Below, piece after piece: positions 47,031 to 57,347 of a stretch of DNA of 64,000 bases; position 1 is the first letter of the stretch, and every line of letters begins with the position of its first letter. A program made the position numbers and the translations under genes. The stretch spans positions 5,270,001 to 5,334,000 of the forward strand of contig OX344757.2 of assembly GCA_947034885.2 (NCBI GenBank), in the 5' to 3' direction. A model generated the notes under the pieces. That model had not been told where the DNA came from. It was given only the letters and a program-made list of their open reading frames with translations, and made no database searches. Source of the stretch: Thuidium tamariscinum (taxonomy: Eukaryota > Streptophyta > Bryopsida > Hypnales > Thuidiaceae).

Positions 47031-48158
47031 ATTCCAAAATATTTTTTATTATGATTTCACCAAAAATATTGGCCAAATTGCCATTTTTAGTACAAATACC
47101 AAATTTTAGGAATTTTTTTTTTTTGATATACATAGTCATAAGATTTTGGAGTATGTTGGTTTGACAAGATATGGGAAAAAATTTCAGAAATTTTCACTTT
47201 GTAAATTGCAAAATATTGGTATTTTAATTGACATAAATACTTTCTTTGAGCCTACACTGAAAAGATTAGTTGTACTTTTCAAAGTCACATTTGTATGAAA
47301 AAATGACTATGTTGGTGGTGCTTCTTTGAATTCATTTGTCAAGTCAAGTTGGCTACGTGCTTAAAAATTTTCAAGTCATTTGGAATTGTACAACACATAG
47401 GCAAAAAATATTAAGTAAAAGGAAATTGAGAATGATTCAAAATACTAAATTGTTAAGAGTTTATTTATGAAATTGAAAAAAGCCAAATTTTTTTTTAAAA
47501 TTTTAAAATTGAATTCAATGAAGACTTCAAAGTTTATTGTAGAGTAGGAAAACCATAACTACCTACAAACTAAAACTCCTTATAATTTTCATCTCATTTA
47601 CCAAAATGGAATTTTTCAAAGCTTTCCATATATATATAAATCTAGAATACAAATTTCAAATTTTCAATTCTTGATAAAGGTATTTTTTAGTTACATACCA
47701 TGCAATAACTTTTTAACCATGATAGTACCGTATGTGTAGGTCTAATTCGGCAGGCTCATGCCGAAAAAGTTTATTTTTTGCATTTCCGCAATTCAGCAAC
47801 CGCAAAAAAATATTTTTATTTTTGGCACTTCATGATAAATGTTCCTAATTTTGGATTCATTCTTTCTATTCATGTGTAAATGTCTTCCTTCTTCTAATTT
47901 AACTCAAGAATAGTTTTTTCAGATTTTTAGAAATAGTTGTAAATAATTTTCTAAATTTCAACAACTTCCAAAGCTTCCCGAGTTATTTACGAAACTAACC
48001 TACATGTACGGTAGTCAAAAGTTATGAAAATTGTTGTGCTTTAGAGCTTCTCAAACATGTGTGAAAATTTCAAAGAACACAAATAAAAAATCCATTGATA
48101 GTGAGCTACCCCAAACCACTATGTGGCCAAATTATGCAGTTTGGACATTTAGGGTTTT
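47030..48158. mobile_element. Inverted, decayed copy of the CCCCTAAA-ended MITE
   Basis: Reads in reverse the blocks found in 39369-40313: the 'tagtgagctacccc' block near 48100 is the complement of the 'gctcacta' block, and the right edge ATTTAGGGTTTTAA is a CCCTAAAT-type terminus. The left edge is uncertain. Confidence 0.5.
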
Positions 48159-49375
48159 AAATCAATTACAAGTATTTTCCAACCATCCAACAATTGCTGT
48201 TGATAAAAAGCAACCGACAATGAAATTATGGCAAAAGAGAGGGTGCAAGTCTTGGAATTGTGTACCACGCCTGCTTGAATGCCTAGATTTTGCACCAGGC
48301 ACTGTTCATTGAACACTGTAGAGTGTAGACTTGGCTCCAGATATTGTTCAACATTGAAATTCGGTACGTCTGGACCTTGGAGTGAGACTCAATCTTTACT
48401 GACACTTCCAGAACACAGTTCCGAAATACAGGAATAATAGTAAGACGAATATCCTGTTAGCACAAGAACTGTTTCATTATCTGCTTCAACTAAGCGCTTG
48501 ATATTTCAATGTTTGCATAATCAACATCAATTTCGTTGAATGGGCCGAGACATTCAATTACTTTGGCGCGGTTGAAACCAAAATCTAAGTACCTCTCCTA
48601 CTTTTCACGAGTCACGAGTCATTTTTTATCCCCGAAAATCATTGTAAGGATAAGATCCCACACGACAACCAAGTGGATCAACTATTTATTTCTGCATGCA
48701 ATGGCAAGATACTGTATGGAGCCAATATTTTGAGAACACCAATTTTAGGGCTCAATTGGGAGATGCATAGTTCATTCTTCTGGACAATGTCCAAGGAACA
48801 ACATTCTGGAATCCTCTTTTGACAACCAATATGATTCAATTTTTTCTTTATTCGCACAAGATGAACAAACAGAATTTAGTGCAACTGCAGTTGCACATGA
48901 AATGACATGGCCACATAATGCAAAATCATGACCAGGGGTTTCAAGTGAAGATCAATAGTAAGGGCAGAAAACTAGCACAATCATCTTCTACTGGCCTTTT
49001 CAAAGTAGAAATTTAAACCTTCGAAGTTTGAACACTGCTCTGCGATAAAAACAAACAAACTCGTACATCGACCCATGCACTACTGGACACCGTTATTAAG
49101 AAATGGTAACTGTGAACCTGGTATTTCATTAAATGTTGTGCAACTATGGCGAGTTTAATTATCCCAAATGAAGGAACTCAGTCTTCACTACAGAAGCTGC
49201 GTCGACTTTTCGACCAGCGATTCTGAGAACAAGGAACAAAATTTGTCTATCTGGCTAAATCAGAAGTCATCAGACTTTGTCAGGCTTCCAAAAGAATGGT
49301 AAGAGTATCAATGGCTATATACGATGTTTCCAAAGACTTTGAGAAATAAATCGGATGAGCTATCAGTCGATCGAT
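48159..49375. other. Intergenic DNA and conserved 3' flank of GLP8
   Basis: From about 48780 to the gene it matches the inverted 3' flanks of GLP4 and GLP9. It contains the uninterrupted sequence (TTTAAACCTTCGAAGTTTG, near 49012-49030) that corresponds to the piggyBac insertion point beside GLP9. Confidence 0.7.
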
Positions 49376-50041
49376 TTACATGCGGAACTGCTTCTGGATC
49401 TGGTCCACGGTGTACTCGTTGATGCGGAATGCCTTCTCCAGCACCTCGTCCTTGATGTCCGGGGTGAACAAAGCCGGAGCAATCTGTTGCACGCCGGGGT
49501 TCTGGCTGCTCAAGGCGGCGAACGCCAAAGCGGGGCCCTTGCCCACGTTCAGCTGGAAGTGCACCAGGCCCTTGGGGAACACGAACAACTCGCCTTCCTT
49601 GATTGTGGTGGCGAACAAGGTGTTGCTGGTGCTGACGAAGCCCACGTACAGCTCGCCCTTGGCCAGGATCAGAATCTCGGTGGCGCGCGGGTGGGTGTGC
49701 GGGGGGTTGATGCCGCCCTTGGCGAAGTCGATGCGGGCCGCGGAGATGCCCAAAGTGTTCAATCCGGGGAACTGGAGGACGGTGGCGGGCGTGACTGCGG
49801 CCTTGTTGGCGTTGTTGGTATTTCCTGGTTTCGTCAAGCCAGCGAACGTGAAGTCGTACGCTGAGACCTCGTCGGCGGGCTTGCAGGTGAGTCCGTTGAT
49901 GGTGGTTCCGCTCTTCAAGTCTGCGACGCAGAAGTCTTGGAGCGGATCCTCGTCCGCTGCCATGGCGAGCATGGGCACCAGCGCCACGCTCATCAACACG
50001 GCCACGGCCACCCACAAGCTGCGGCGGGTCATGACACCCAT
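49376..50041 (-). CDS. Germin-like protein, copy 8 (GLP8)
   Basis: This encodes a 221-residue germin-like cupin starting MGVMTRRSLWVAVAVLMSV. The signal peptide is 1-28, the disulfide pair C38 and C53, and the ligands H115, H117, E122 and H161. It has the GLTKPGNTNNANK and ILILAKGE tracts of GLP6 and GLP9, but VSTSNTLF (136-143) as in GLP1, which removes the N139 sequon. Its promoter side also resembles GLP1 and not its neighbour GLP9. This gene therefore looks assembled from two lineages by conversion or recombination. It is head-to-head with GLP9, 5.3 kb apart. Function is as for the family. Confidence 0.95.
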   Translation of the reverse strand: MGVMTRRSLWVAVAVLMSVALVPMLAMAADEDPLQDFCVADLKSGTTINGLTCKPADEVSAYDFTFAGLTKPGNTNNANKAAVTPATVLQFPGLNTLGISAARIDFAKGGINPPHTHPRATEILILAKGELYVGFVSTSNTLFATTIKEGELFVFPKGLVHFQLNVGKGPALAFAALSSQNPGVQQIAPALFTPDIKDEVLEKAFRINEYTVDQIQKQFRM

Positions 50042-50245
50042 GTCGAGTAGATCGATGTAAGTAGCTTCGAGCTGCTGGAATTTGAAACCCTGATCGGAGA
50101 GTTCAGGAGCTGAGTATGTTCAGCTTGGTCGAACTGTGTCAGTTGTGCACAAGGGATGTAGGAGTGTCCCGGGAAATGGCTGTGGAAGCTGGAGGATGCT
50201 GAATACGCACTGGAATGGTCGCTGCTGTTATATACGATTGCTTGG

Positions 50246-50253
50246 TTTATATA
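50246..50253 (-). promoter_or_regulatory. TATA box of GLP8
   Basis: TATATAAA on the minus strand, about 210 bp before the ATG, preceded by GAGATG as in GLP1 and GLP6. Downstream is ATAACAGCAGCGACCATTCC. ACGCGCGTTCTCC lies just upstream at 50275-50287. Confidence 0.7.
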
Positions 50254-50456
50254 CATCTCTTGGCGTGACTGGTGACGCGCGTTCTCCAAGACGCGGGGTG
50301 GCTGGAAGGAAAACTCGGAAGAAACTTCGGAAAGAACTCTTACTCTGAGACGGACGACCACTCAAGGGGGGCCCGCAGGGCCCTTTGCAGCGACGGGCCG
50401 GGGTCAAATGACTCAAATGGAAGTCCAAGCCAGGTGGAATGGATTTCACCCATTAA

Positions 50457-51092
50457 CCCCTAAATGCCCAAGGCCTGTTTTGAGCTTCTTGGAATTTGGT
50501 CTAAATTGAACAAAAATCCAACATTTTGATAAGTTGAATCAATTTTTCTGAATTGTAACCATGCAAATTCAAAGTAGACGTGTTAGAGATGACATAAGAA
50601 AAGAAAACACAACAATTTCACTTATGGATTAAAAGATTATAATGTTTGATCATGAGAGTGTAAAAACTATGAAAATCTTTGAGCTCTCTCTTTGCATGTC
50701 AAATCTAAAAAGTTGGTCACCAAAAAAATATGAGGTTGAAGGGCCTAACAAGCATAACCCCAATCAATTTTTGGCTTCTCAAAATCTACTCTACAATTTT
50801 TTTAAATGAATTTTTAGTGTGATTTTGTCTCTAAGATCTAGTGTATTTGAGGCTCATTTCCAAGAGTCCTTAACACTATGGAATGTGAAGATTGCAATGG
50901 GTACCCTTGCATGAAATCTTGAATAGAGAAATCATGATCATTCATTTTCAAAATCGGATTATTGATGCTAAAACTATACTTCAAAAATAATCTTCCAAAA
51001 ATATAAACTACTAAAAATAGAAATTTGGTAAGGTTTTATTTAACTTCAAAGTTTCTTCAACACCACTTTGGGGTGCCTTGGGCATTTAGGGG
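50457..51092. mobile_element. 636-bp piggyBac-like MITE, TTAA flanks
   Basis: The ends are CCCCTAAATGCCCAAGGC and the exact complement GCCTTGGGCATTTAGGGG. It is flanked by TTAA at 50453-50456 and 51093-51096. The interior is AT-rich and non-coding. The terminal CCCCTAAA and the TTAA target match the full element at 56344-61431, although the inner parts of the terminal repeats differ. Confidence 0.9.
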
Positions 51093-51096
51093 TTAA

Positions 51097-52914
51097 TCCC
51101 CAAAACAAAAGTGCTAGGATCACTTGACCCTCTTACTCGGCCTGTCCAACTACCCAAGTCAATACGCGAGTGCAAATAAAGAAAAAAAGTCTCCTACTTC
51201 ATTTGTGCTTGAGAAATTTATCTCTCACATCCCACTAGCTATTTCAGAATTTGGGGGCCTCTCATACCAATTATGAATTCGAAATTTGCAAATTTTGATC
51301 TTGCATGGAAAATAAATAAAAATTTGAGGGGTTGAACAAGGGTTTCACTTCACCATAACCAAGATAAGCTAGTGGGTGCAAGACTATGGGAGAAGTTTAG
51401 GCAAGATAAATGGATTAATAAAATTCTAATTATCAAATCTTCATTTGTGCTAGTATTTTTTCCATCTTTCCATCCCTAATTCCCTACTTGTATAAATTTC
51501 AAGTTTTTTAAAAGAATCACAAAGCACCTTGTGAGAGTAGTCATGTCAGTGAAGTGCACCCAAAAATTGCTTTTGAACATACTAAACTCTTGAAGGACTA
51601 TTGTCTCCTTAAAGGACAAAATGGAATTGGGAAAAGTTGCTATAACCTCAAAATTTAGTGAAAACTTTTGAAAACTTTTCATAAGATATAAAAACTTATT
51701 AGCTTTGTAGGAATATAATTATTATTTTAATGTATGCCCTATGGGCTATGGCAAAAGTAATGCCATCTTAAACATAATTTTCATGTTGCAAGGTCAAAAA
51801 ATAAGCTGAAAGTTTAAACTTGAAATAAAACTTAGATTTTCTTTTCTTAGTGATTATATTTTTGTTTACAAGTCAAACATTGATTCATTCCATTTGGATT
51901 AGTGATGTGAATTTTATAAGTAGTCAGGCTTATTTTTGAAGAAATAAGAGCATCTTTTTGAGGTAATAACTTACAAGATTCATTTCTAAATGCTACTTTT
52001 ACAATTTTCCAAAAAATTATTTGATTAGGTTAAATTTTCTTACTAGAACAATCCCTCTATTGGGATTATTTTGTTTCAACCCCATCTTACTATAGAGTAA
52101 TAAAAAATTTAGTATTTGTTTTAATATTCAATATACCTCTACTTAAAAAAAATTGAAAGAATGAAAGTCAAATAATTTCTTTTGAAATTTTTTTCCAAGA
52201 CTTTCAACTCAATTATTCAACACAAAAAATATTAAATTTAAAGTCCATACATGCCTTTCAGGCACGGGGGGACACTTCCTGCATTTTAGCAACCTACATG
52301 TGGTGGAATATAAGGTGGATTTAATTCATTTTGGATAATATTTATAAGTATTTACAAAAAATTTACATATAATGTAGGGGACATGAAAAGTACCAAGTCC
52401 ATTATAAATAATGTAGGTAGCCAAAAAACATGGTCCATTAATTTTTAGGTACATGTAATTTAGGGACAAAAGAATTGAATCTAAGGAATTATATTTAATA
52501 GGGTCTGTTTATATTACGTCAGAATTACAATGTAGCACTATGTTAGATATATATAGTGTAGTACTCGTATGTCAAAGTTATAGGATGAAACTCCAAATCA
52601 GTACTTTCATTGGCTTTGGCTTTGTACTTTTGAACACATCCTTCATGTGGCTTCTAATTGTTGAGTACGGCTATCAATTCTAATGTTTTGTGTTTGGTTC
52701 TTTCATGCTAATTGATGTTAAGAAATTGAATCTTTTTTCTATGAACTTTTTTTTTGTCACTTTTACTTTCTCATTAGTTATTTATTTAATTTTTTTACTT
52801 ATAAAAATATAGGCTAAAAAAAATTGAATTGACCTACATATTATAATTAATGATATAGATGATTATATAGGAAATTTTTGTATTAGGTAATTATAGAGGC
52901 CCTCTTAACCCCTA
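51097..52914. other. AT-rich DNA containing an older repeat
   Basis: 51540-52240 resembles 7900-8600 ('gaaggactattgtctcct', 'gattcattccatttggatta'), so it is a dispersed repeat. No gene is recognised. Confidence 0.5.
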
Positions 52915-52918
52915 AAGG

Positions 52919-53825
52919 ATTAAATTGCGTTTTTTGGCAACATAGCGATTTTGGGTAGCTCACTACGAATGGAGTTTTTATTTTATCTCTTTGAAATTTT
53001 CACACAACATGTGCCCAAGGAGTAGCTTTAAGGCCTAACAATTTTCAAAACTTTTGACTACATTGTTAATAAGTTATGACATGATATGTTGTTTCCTTTG
53101 ATCGGCGGGCAACTTGGGCAGAAAAAAAAAAAAATTCTTTAAAATTTATTTTCTTAAGAAATTAAAATTTGAAATTGGTTTCTTTGATTTTTATCTATGT
53201 GGAAAACTTTGAATCACTCCATTTTGATTAATGAGTCAAAAGTTATGAGGATTTTTAGTTTGAGGTACTTTGTGGCTAGTTATAGAATCTCTACACTACA
53301 AAAAAAAGTTTGAAATTTTTTATTTAATTCAATTCTTAATATTTTTGAAAAAAAATAAAAACATTGGGTGTATATTGCTTAACACAACATTACAACCATT
53401 GGGATTGTCTTCTCTTAACTCTATAAATAAACTGTTAATAATTTAGTATTTTGGCTCATTTTCTACTTCTTTCTACTTACTATTTTTTTCCTATATGTTG
53501 TACAATTCCAAATGATCTGAAAATTTTCAAGTATGTAGATAACTTTACTTGAAAAATGAATCCGAAGAGTTACAATCATTTTGGACATTTTTCCACACAA
53601 ATATGGTCTTCTAAAGTGCAACTGCCCGTATTTTCAGGGTGGTAAGAAAATGATTTTTGTCACTTTGAACACTAATATCTTGCAATCTACACAACGGAAA
53701 TTGTTGACATTTTTCCCACATCTTCTTTAACATATTATCTAAAAGATACTCCGTTTACTTTAGTTCAAAAATGTTTTTTTCTTAAAATTTGGTAGTTGTG
53801 TAAAAAATAACAGTTTTGAAGGACA
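52919..53825. mobile_element. CCCCTAAAG-ended piggyBac-like MITE, right end lost
   Basis: TTAA at 52915-52918 followed by CCCCTAAAGGATTAAA. The interior follows 39369-40313 closely up to about 53822 ('aacagttttgaagg'), where similarity ends before the right terminus. Confidence 0.65.
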
Positions 53826-54780
53826 AATGATGGTCATGGAAATCATGCATTTTGATACCATGTTAGCATGTGACATCATCTACTTTAAATATGCCAAATA
53901 TACTCATTAAAAGTCAAAATACTATAAAAAAATCTCTCATTTCCAATTTCTACCCTTAATACCAAGGATGAATAGTTGCACTTCTATCCTGTAAAGGAAG
54001 ATTCTTTGCCATCCATCAAATACTCAATGTCCACCATGGCATTCAACCCAAGAATGCTAGGAGAGCCATTTCATGGCTTTTGAATGACTTCTAGATGATC
54101 TAGAGAGAGATAGTAAGCATTTTTGTGATCCATTTTGTTTTTGTTGATCTTTCATGGAGGGTTATATGAAGAATATCCAATTGAGTTTGTAGTCTTACTA
54201 GTGTCTATCTTCACATGACTGAGAAGTTATTGAAAAAAATGGATCACAAAAATATGCTATTTTAGTGTATTTGGGGAAGTTGTTGCTCCTTGCACTAAAT
54301 CTGAAATTTCTCTACAAAAATGACATTTTTTGATTTTGAGTCCAACTAAGTTAACAAAATGAAGGTCATCTACTCTAGTTTACACTCCAATTTGAATTTC
54401 AAAAAAATTCTAAAAATTCAATTTTTTTATTACAATTTGCACTTTGGATGATTTTTAAATGTCAATTGAATTCTAATTATAGAATGGCACGAAATTCAAG
54501 TTCACCTATTGATGATTGTCATTGATATGTACACTCATTGTGAAATTTTCAGAGTTTTTGAAATAATTTTCCATTTGATGTGATTTTTCTTCACTTTTCT
54601 TCAAAAATTCTCATAAAATTCAATTTGGTAAAAAAATCTGAAAATTCTAGGAAGTGAAGAAGACATGTAACTTCATCTCTGAAAAATAATTATAAAATTT
54701 TTCATCCTTATCTAGTTCAAAAATGGCAACAACCTCAATGAGGCTTGAAACAAGTGGTTGTAGGTCCGTCCTTTTAAGGT
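53826..54780. other. AT-rich intergenic DNA
   Basis: No gene or element boundary recognised upstream of the GLP9 5' region. Confidence 0.5.
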
Positions 54781-55117
54781 GAAGGCCTGAAGGGTCAGGA
54801 GTCAGGACGATAAATTAACGGCGTAACTTACTCGTCTCCAGAAGAAGAACCGAATGTAAAAAGACACAAAGGAGGAAGAATGGTCAAATTGACTTGGAAA
54901 ACGCCGAGTTTTTAATTCCATGACATCTGAGCTGCTCTGACTTTCATTGGACCCGAACTTTCCTCTCGCCAGCCTACTGAGACCCCACTCACACAATTTC
55001 CGGTCCTCAACTTCAGAGCTTTCCTCCGGGTTTGCCTTCCAGCCACCGCCGACGAGTCTTCGAAAACGCGCTTCATCACAAGGACGGCTGAAGGGCAACT
55101 CATCGACTGGGGATCTC
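54781..55117. other. GLP9 upstream region, matching GLP4 and GLP5
   Basis: GAAGAATGGTCAAATTGACT, GGAAAACGCCGAGTTT and TTCGAAAACGCGCTTCATCA are shared with 18165-18345 and 30050-30250. GLP9 therefore carries the promoter of the inverted-repeat pair, whereas its neighbour GLP8 has a different one. Confidence 0.65.
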
Positions 55118-55126
55118 TACTTAAAC
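55118..55126 (+). promoter_or_regulatory. TATA-like box of GLP9
   Basis: TACTTAAAC, about 200 bp before the ATG, followed by CCCCACAACTCAAACAATTG and TCACAGCAGCAACC, the same as GLP4. Confidence 0.6.
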
Positions 55127-55318
55127 CCCCACAACTCAAACAATTGTCACAGCAGCAACCATTCCAATCGCAATCTTCAGCTTCCTTCATCAGCTCCGTG
55201 CACACCAGCACTCCGACTCCTGCAACTGATCCACAAACCTCGACCTGCAAGTGATCGAACTCCGCCCTGGACTGAACCTTCAAACTTCACCGCGCAGCTC
55301 GAAGCGACCGAAATCGAC

Positions 55319-55984
55319 ATGGGAATCATGGCCCGCAGGAGCTTGTGGGTGACCGTGGCCGTGTTGATGAGCGTGGCGCTGGTGCCCATGCTCGCCATGG
55401 CAGCCGACGAGGATCCGCTCCAGGACTTCTGCGTCGCAGACTTGAAGAGCGGAACCACCATCAACGGACTCACCTGCAAGCCCGCCGACCAGGTCTCCGC
55501 GTACGACTTCACGTTCGCTGGCTTGACGAAACCAGGAAATACCAACAACGCCAACAAGGCCGCAGTCACGCCCGCCACCGTCCTCCAGTTCCCCGGATTG
55601 AACACTTTGGGCATCTCCGCGGCCCGCATCGACTTCGCCAAGGGCGGCATCAACCCCCCGCACACCCACCCGCGCGCCACCGAGATTCTCATCCTGGCCA
55701 AGGGCGAGCTGTACGTGGGCTTTGTGGACACCAACAACACCTTGTTCGCCACCACAATCAAGGAAGGCGAGCTGTTCGTGTTCCCGAAGGGCCTGGTGCA
55801 CTTCCAGCTGAACGTGGGCAAGGGCCCCGCTCTGGCTTTCGCCGCTCTGAGCAGCCAGAACCCCGGCGTGCAGCAAGTTGCCCCGGCTTTGTTCACTCCG
55901 GACATCAAGGACGAGGTGCTGGAGAAGGCGTTCCGCATCAACGAGTACACGGTGGACCAGATCCAGAAGCAGTTCCGCATGTAA
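55319..55984 (+). CDS. Germin-like protein, copy 9 (GLP9)
   Basis: This encodes a 221-residue germin-like cupin starting MGIMARRSLWV. The frame stays open for 124 codons upstream, but that stretch contains the TATA-like box and has no domain, so it is taken as 5' flank. The signal peptide is 1-28, the disulfide pair C38 and C53, the ligands H115, H117, E122 and H161, and the sequon N139. It is of the GLTKPGNTNNANK, ILILAKGE subgroup, with QQVAPALF where the other copies have QQIAPALF. Its 3' flank is split by the piggyBac element 356 bp after the stop codon. Function is as for the family. Confidence 0.95.
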   Translation: MGIMARRSLWVTVAVLMSVALVPMLAMAADEDPLQDFCVADLKSGTTINGLTCKPADQVSAYDFTFAGLTKPGNTNNANKAAVTPATVLQFPGLNTLGISAARIDFAKGGINPPHTHPRATEILILAKGELYVGFVDTNNTLFATTIKEGELFVFPKGLVHFQLNVGKGPALAFAALSSQNPGVQQVAPALFTPDIKDEVLEKAFRINEYTVDQIQKQFRM

Positions 55985-56343
55985 ATCGATCGACCGATAG
56001 CTCATCCGATTTGGTTCTCAAAGTCTTTGGATAAATTAAGCCATTGATAATTTCATACTCTTACCATTCTTTTGGAAGCCAAACAGAGTCTGATGACTCC
56101 TGATTTAGCCAGATAGACAAATTTTGTTCATTGTTCTCAGAATCGCTGGTCGAAAAGTCGACCCTGCTTCTGTAGTGAAGACTGAGTTCCTTCATTTGGG
56201 ATAATTAAACCCGCCAAAGTTGCACAACATTTAACGAAATACCAGGTTCACAGTTACCATTTCATAAACCAGTGCATGGGTCGAAGTACGAGTTTTTTTT
56301 TATTTTTTTATCGCAGAGCAATGTACAAACTTCGAAGGTTTAA
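55985..56343. other. 3' flank of GLP9 up to the piggyBac insertion
   Basis: Matches the 3' flanks of GLP4, GLP5 and GLP8 up to TTCGAAGGTTTAA. The match resumes at 61432 after the transposon. Confidence 0.8.
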
Positions 56344-56357
56344 CCCTGAAACGCCGG
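56344..56357. repeat. Left terminal repeat of the piggyBac element
   Basis: CCCTGAAACGCCGG, adjacent to the TTAA duplication at 56340-56343. Confidence 0.9.
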
Positions 56358-57347
56358 GCGGGTCACCGCGTGCTCAAAGTGCTGTCGGGACCTACTACCG
56401 CGAGGAAGAAGAGAATCTCATGCAGCAACTACAGATGAGGCTACAGTGATGAATCGAGTGTGCAGGCCTGAGGTAGTGGCGAATGTGAGGCACAGGACCG
56501 TCGAGAATCACAGAAAAGAGCAGGGGCTCGGAATCTTTGGCATGATTACTGCCGAGGTTTGAGCTTGTCCTCATGCGGGCAGAGGTCTAAATTAGCTAAA
56601 ATCATGGACTCAAGGAATGACACGGAAGATTCAGATGCTCGAAATGGAAGGACCGTGGAATAGCAAGTGGCACATGAGTTGAAAGTCAGAATCTCCGCAT
56701 GAAAATGCAAGCTGTAAGCCTTGTAATTACATAGCGTCACTATACAAGAAAAAACAGAACAGTATCCTCATACTACGGCATGGGTGTCCCTCTGCAAGGA
56801 AAACGACGGAATTTAGCCATGGGTGTACAGCTGTGATGTAGAAGTCGACGTGAAACAAGTAGGAATTGTTGAGTACAACAAAGGTGATTGAATCCGCTGG
56901 GGAAATCACACCACAGTGGTTGACGCTGTGGGCAGGCAAGAGAACGAACGGGCTGGCAGCTCCACATCCTCGGGCACAACTGTAGCACTGTTGCGGGCTT
57001 CGGGCAGGCAGCTGACAGTGCCTGCAGAGAAGCGTGTGGCCCGGTGGTGACCTGACGACGCTGGCAGGTCTTGGAAGCCCAACCGCCAGCCTATTCTTCC
57101 GCGCGCTGGGACTTGGAGGTTGCAGACCTTCAGCAACTTCAGCGTTCGTCACAGCATGACATGTGCCACAGAGAGTGATGTAGGACAAGGTAGGGAACGT
57201 CTTGGAAGTCCAGAGAAATAGAGCTTCCCAGAAGTGAAAGTAAAAACCTATAGAATGTGCCGAGTACTGTACATGCAGATGCTACATATGAAACTTGAGA
57301 TCTATACTTTTTTTTTTGAAACATGCTGATGGTGGATACAGAGAAAG
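56358..57347. other. 3' non-coding part of the piggyBac element
   Basis: About 1 kb between the left end and the transposase stop codon. A Cys-rich open frame at 56727-57188 (minus) has no recognisable domain and is not called as a gene. Confidence 0.6.

Noticed and set aside
52913-52925. TTAACCCCTAAA as telomere-like repeat
   Set aside because: Not tandem. It is better explained as the terminus of a piggyBac-like MITE next to its TTAA target.
54947-55318. In-frame N-terminal extension of GLP9 by 124 codons (also 27 codons in GLP4 and 28 in GLP7)
   Set aside because: The GLP9 extension spans the TATA-like box. None of the extensions has a domain, and a cleavable signal peptide begins at the downstream ATG shared by the family.
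56727-57188. 153-codon Cys-rich frame downstream of the transposase
   Set aside because: No domain recognised. It lies in the probable 3' untranslated part of the element and could be chance in GC-rich DNA.
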